Shown: piece by piece, positions 63,149-64,000 of the stretch
Numbering within the stretch: position 1 is the first letter of the stretch
Layout: every line of letters starts with the position of its first letter
NCBI GenBank assembly: GCA_013400975.1
Contig: WBMZ01005362.1
Location: 248,001-312,000 of the forward strand
Direction: 5' to 3'
Source: Atrichornis clamosus
Taxonomy: Eukaryota > Chordata > Aves > Passeriformes > Menuridae
Length of the DNA stretch: 64,000 nucleotides
Translations under genes and position numbers: made by a program
The notes under the pieces: model-generated
Seen by the model: the letters and a program-made list of their open reading frames with translations, nothing else
What the model was told of the DNA's origin: nothing
Database searches by the model: none

Positions 63149-63180
63149 ATCTGGATGCCACCGGATCTGGATGCCACCAG
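63149..63180. repeat. 16-bp tandem duplication, one mismatch
   Basis: atctggatgccaccgg (63149-63164) is followed directly by atctggatgccaccag (63165-63180). A local duplication inside unique sequence. Confidence 0.95.
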
Positions 63181-64000
63181 GGGATAACTTGCACCGGCCC
63201 TTCTACAGCAGAAAGACTGAATCATGAGGTCAGTACTGGCTGAGAGGCTGATCTTTGGAAGCTGTGGAGTCCCAGATCACTTCTGCTTTGTGGTGAGAGA
63301 CAGCGTGATCAGTGGAGTGCCGAGTAGGTTTCAGTCATCAAGCTGAGAGAAATGTGAAATGATGTCTCTGTAGGTTCCCACCCTTCCTCTCAGCCCTTCA
63401 ACCTTGCTGGGAGAAATCTGGGCTGTGACTGCAGCTGTGGAGGCATGGACATGACAACATTTTATCAGCATCTAAAAATTACATTCTTTTCATCTACCAC
63501 TGAAAAACATGTAACAAGGTGCTCTTTTCCATGACACTGACGGTATTACAAAGGTGATTTTTTTGATCCTACCAGTGCTTAGGGTGCTTTTTTCCCCCCC
63601 CCCAAATATTCTTTTTTGACAACCTAGGGGAATGAATTCAGTCTGGTTACAGCTATTTTAAGTTTCTGCCAATGTTCAATTTTGCTGTCTTCTTCTGATT
63701 GTAAGATTTGAAAGGTACTTTTTTTTAATATTTCCCATGGGTGACTTCAGTCTCCTAGGGCAAGCTCTCCGATCACACACACCATGCATTTTCAAAAGCT
63801 GGAGGACAAGAACTAAAGCTGCAATGGCTTGGGACGTCATAGCCAAGCCCTCGCATGTCCAGAGCTGAATTTGCGTGTGGAGATTTATGACACCGGATTA
63901 TCCTCTTCTATTAACAACAGCAGTACTCGTGTTCCCAAGGACTTTTGTTTGGGCTTTTTCCAGAAATTTTGCCTCAATCTCTACTTCGAGGGGAAAAAAA
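63181..64000. other. non-coding end of window, no gene seen
   Basis: Contains a C10 run at 63594-63603. No splice-bounded exon or named repeat was recognised before the window ends. Confidence 0.5.

Noticed and set aside
1..64000. tRNA, rRNA, CRISPR arrays, prokaryotic operons, intact retroviral LTR pairs, CpG-island promoter
   Set aside because: Looked for on both strands by eye. No cloverleaf-like promoter boxes, spaced repeats, ribosome-binding-site-led gene chains, paired LTRs or long CpG-rich stretch were seen.

Overview
The window reads as vertebrate nuclear DNA, most likely from a bird. The base composition is AT-rich and CpG-poor, there are no long reading frames, and the youngest recognisable interspersed repeats are CR1 LINE fragments. 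One of these keeps the typical 3' end with the doubled 8-bp ATTCTGTG-like terminal unit (6326-6341). CR1 as the dominant recent element, at low overall density, is typical of avian genomes. A crocodilian or turtle source is less likely because their repeat load is higher. I cannot name the species or chromosome.

No protein-coding gene can be assigned with confidence. The open frames are short (longest 165 codons), lie on both strands, overlap one another, and match no family I recognise. The window is therefore best described as intergenic or deep intronic DNA. Four short segments carry good splice acceptors and donors: 28177-28230 (+), 55994-56076 (+), 4951-4983 (-) and 41779-41800 (-). The first looks like a symmetric phase-1 coding exon. 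The second looks like a first coding exon, with an in-frame upstream stop and a strong Kozak ATG. They lie on opposite strands and cannot be joined into one gene from sequence alone.

Layout. 1-12 kb: one CR1 3' end, an older CR1/L3-like relic, a perfect 3 x 63-bp minisatellite next to (perhaps inside) a MIR SINE, and a relic of another ancient amniote repeat. 12-30 kb: mostly unique sequence, with two relics of ancient fold-back elements and the 54-nt exon candidate. 30-42 kb: a 650-bp CR1, a short CR1 tail, a 1.5-kb block with strong C-over-G skew that may be a decayed tandem array, and a CpG-denser patch at 41.6 kb. 42-55 kb: two adjacent MIRs, a roughly 1.2-kb L3-type LINE relic, and three stretches with the look of conserved non-coding enhancers. 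55-64 kb: the first-exon candidate, a third fold-back relic, a CR1 fragment and small tandem duplications.

The window contains no operon, rRNA, tRNA, CRISPR array or intact transposon. The most informative content is the layered repeat history and the handful of exon-like and enhancer-like segments, all of which need alignment or RNA data to confirm.
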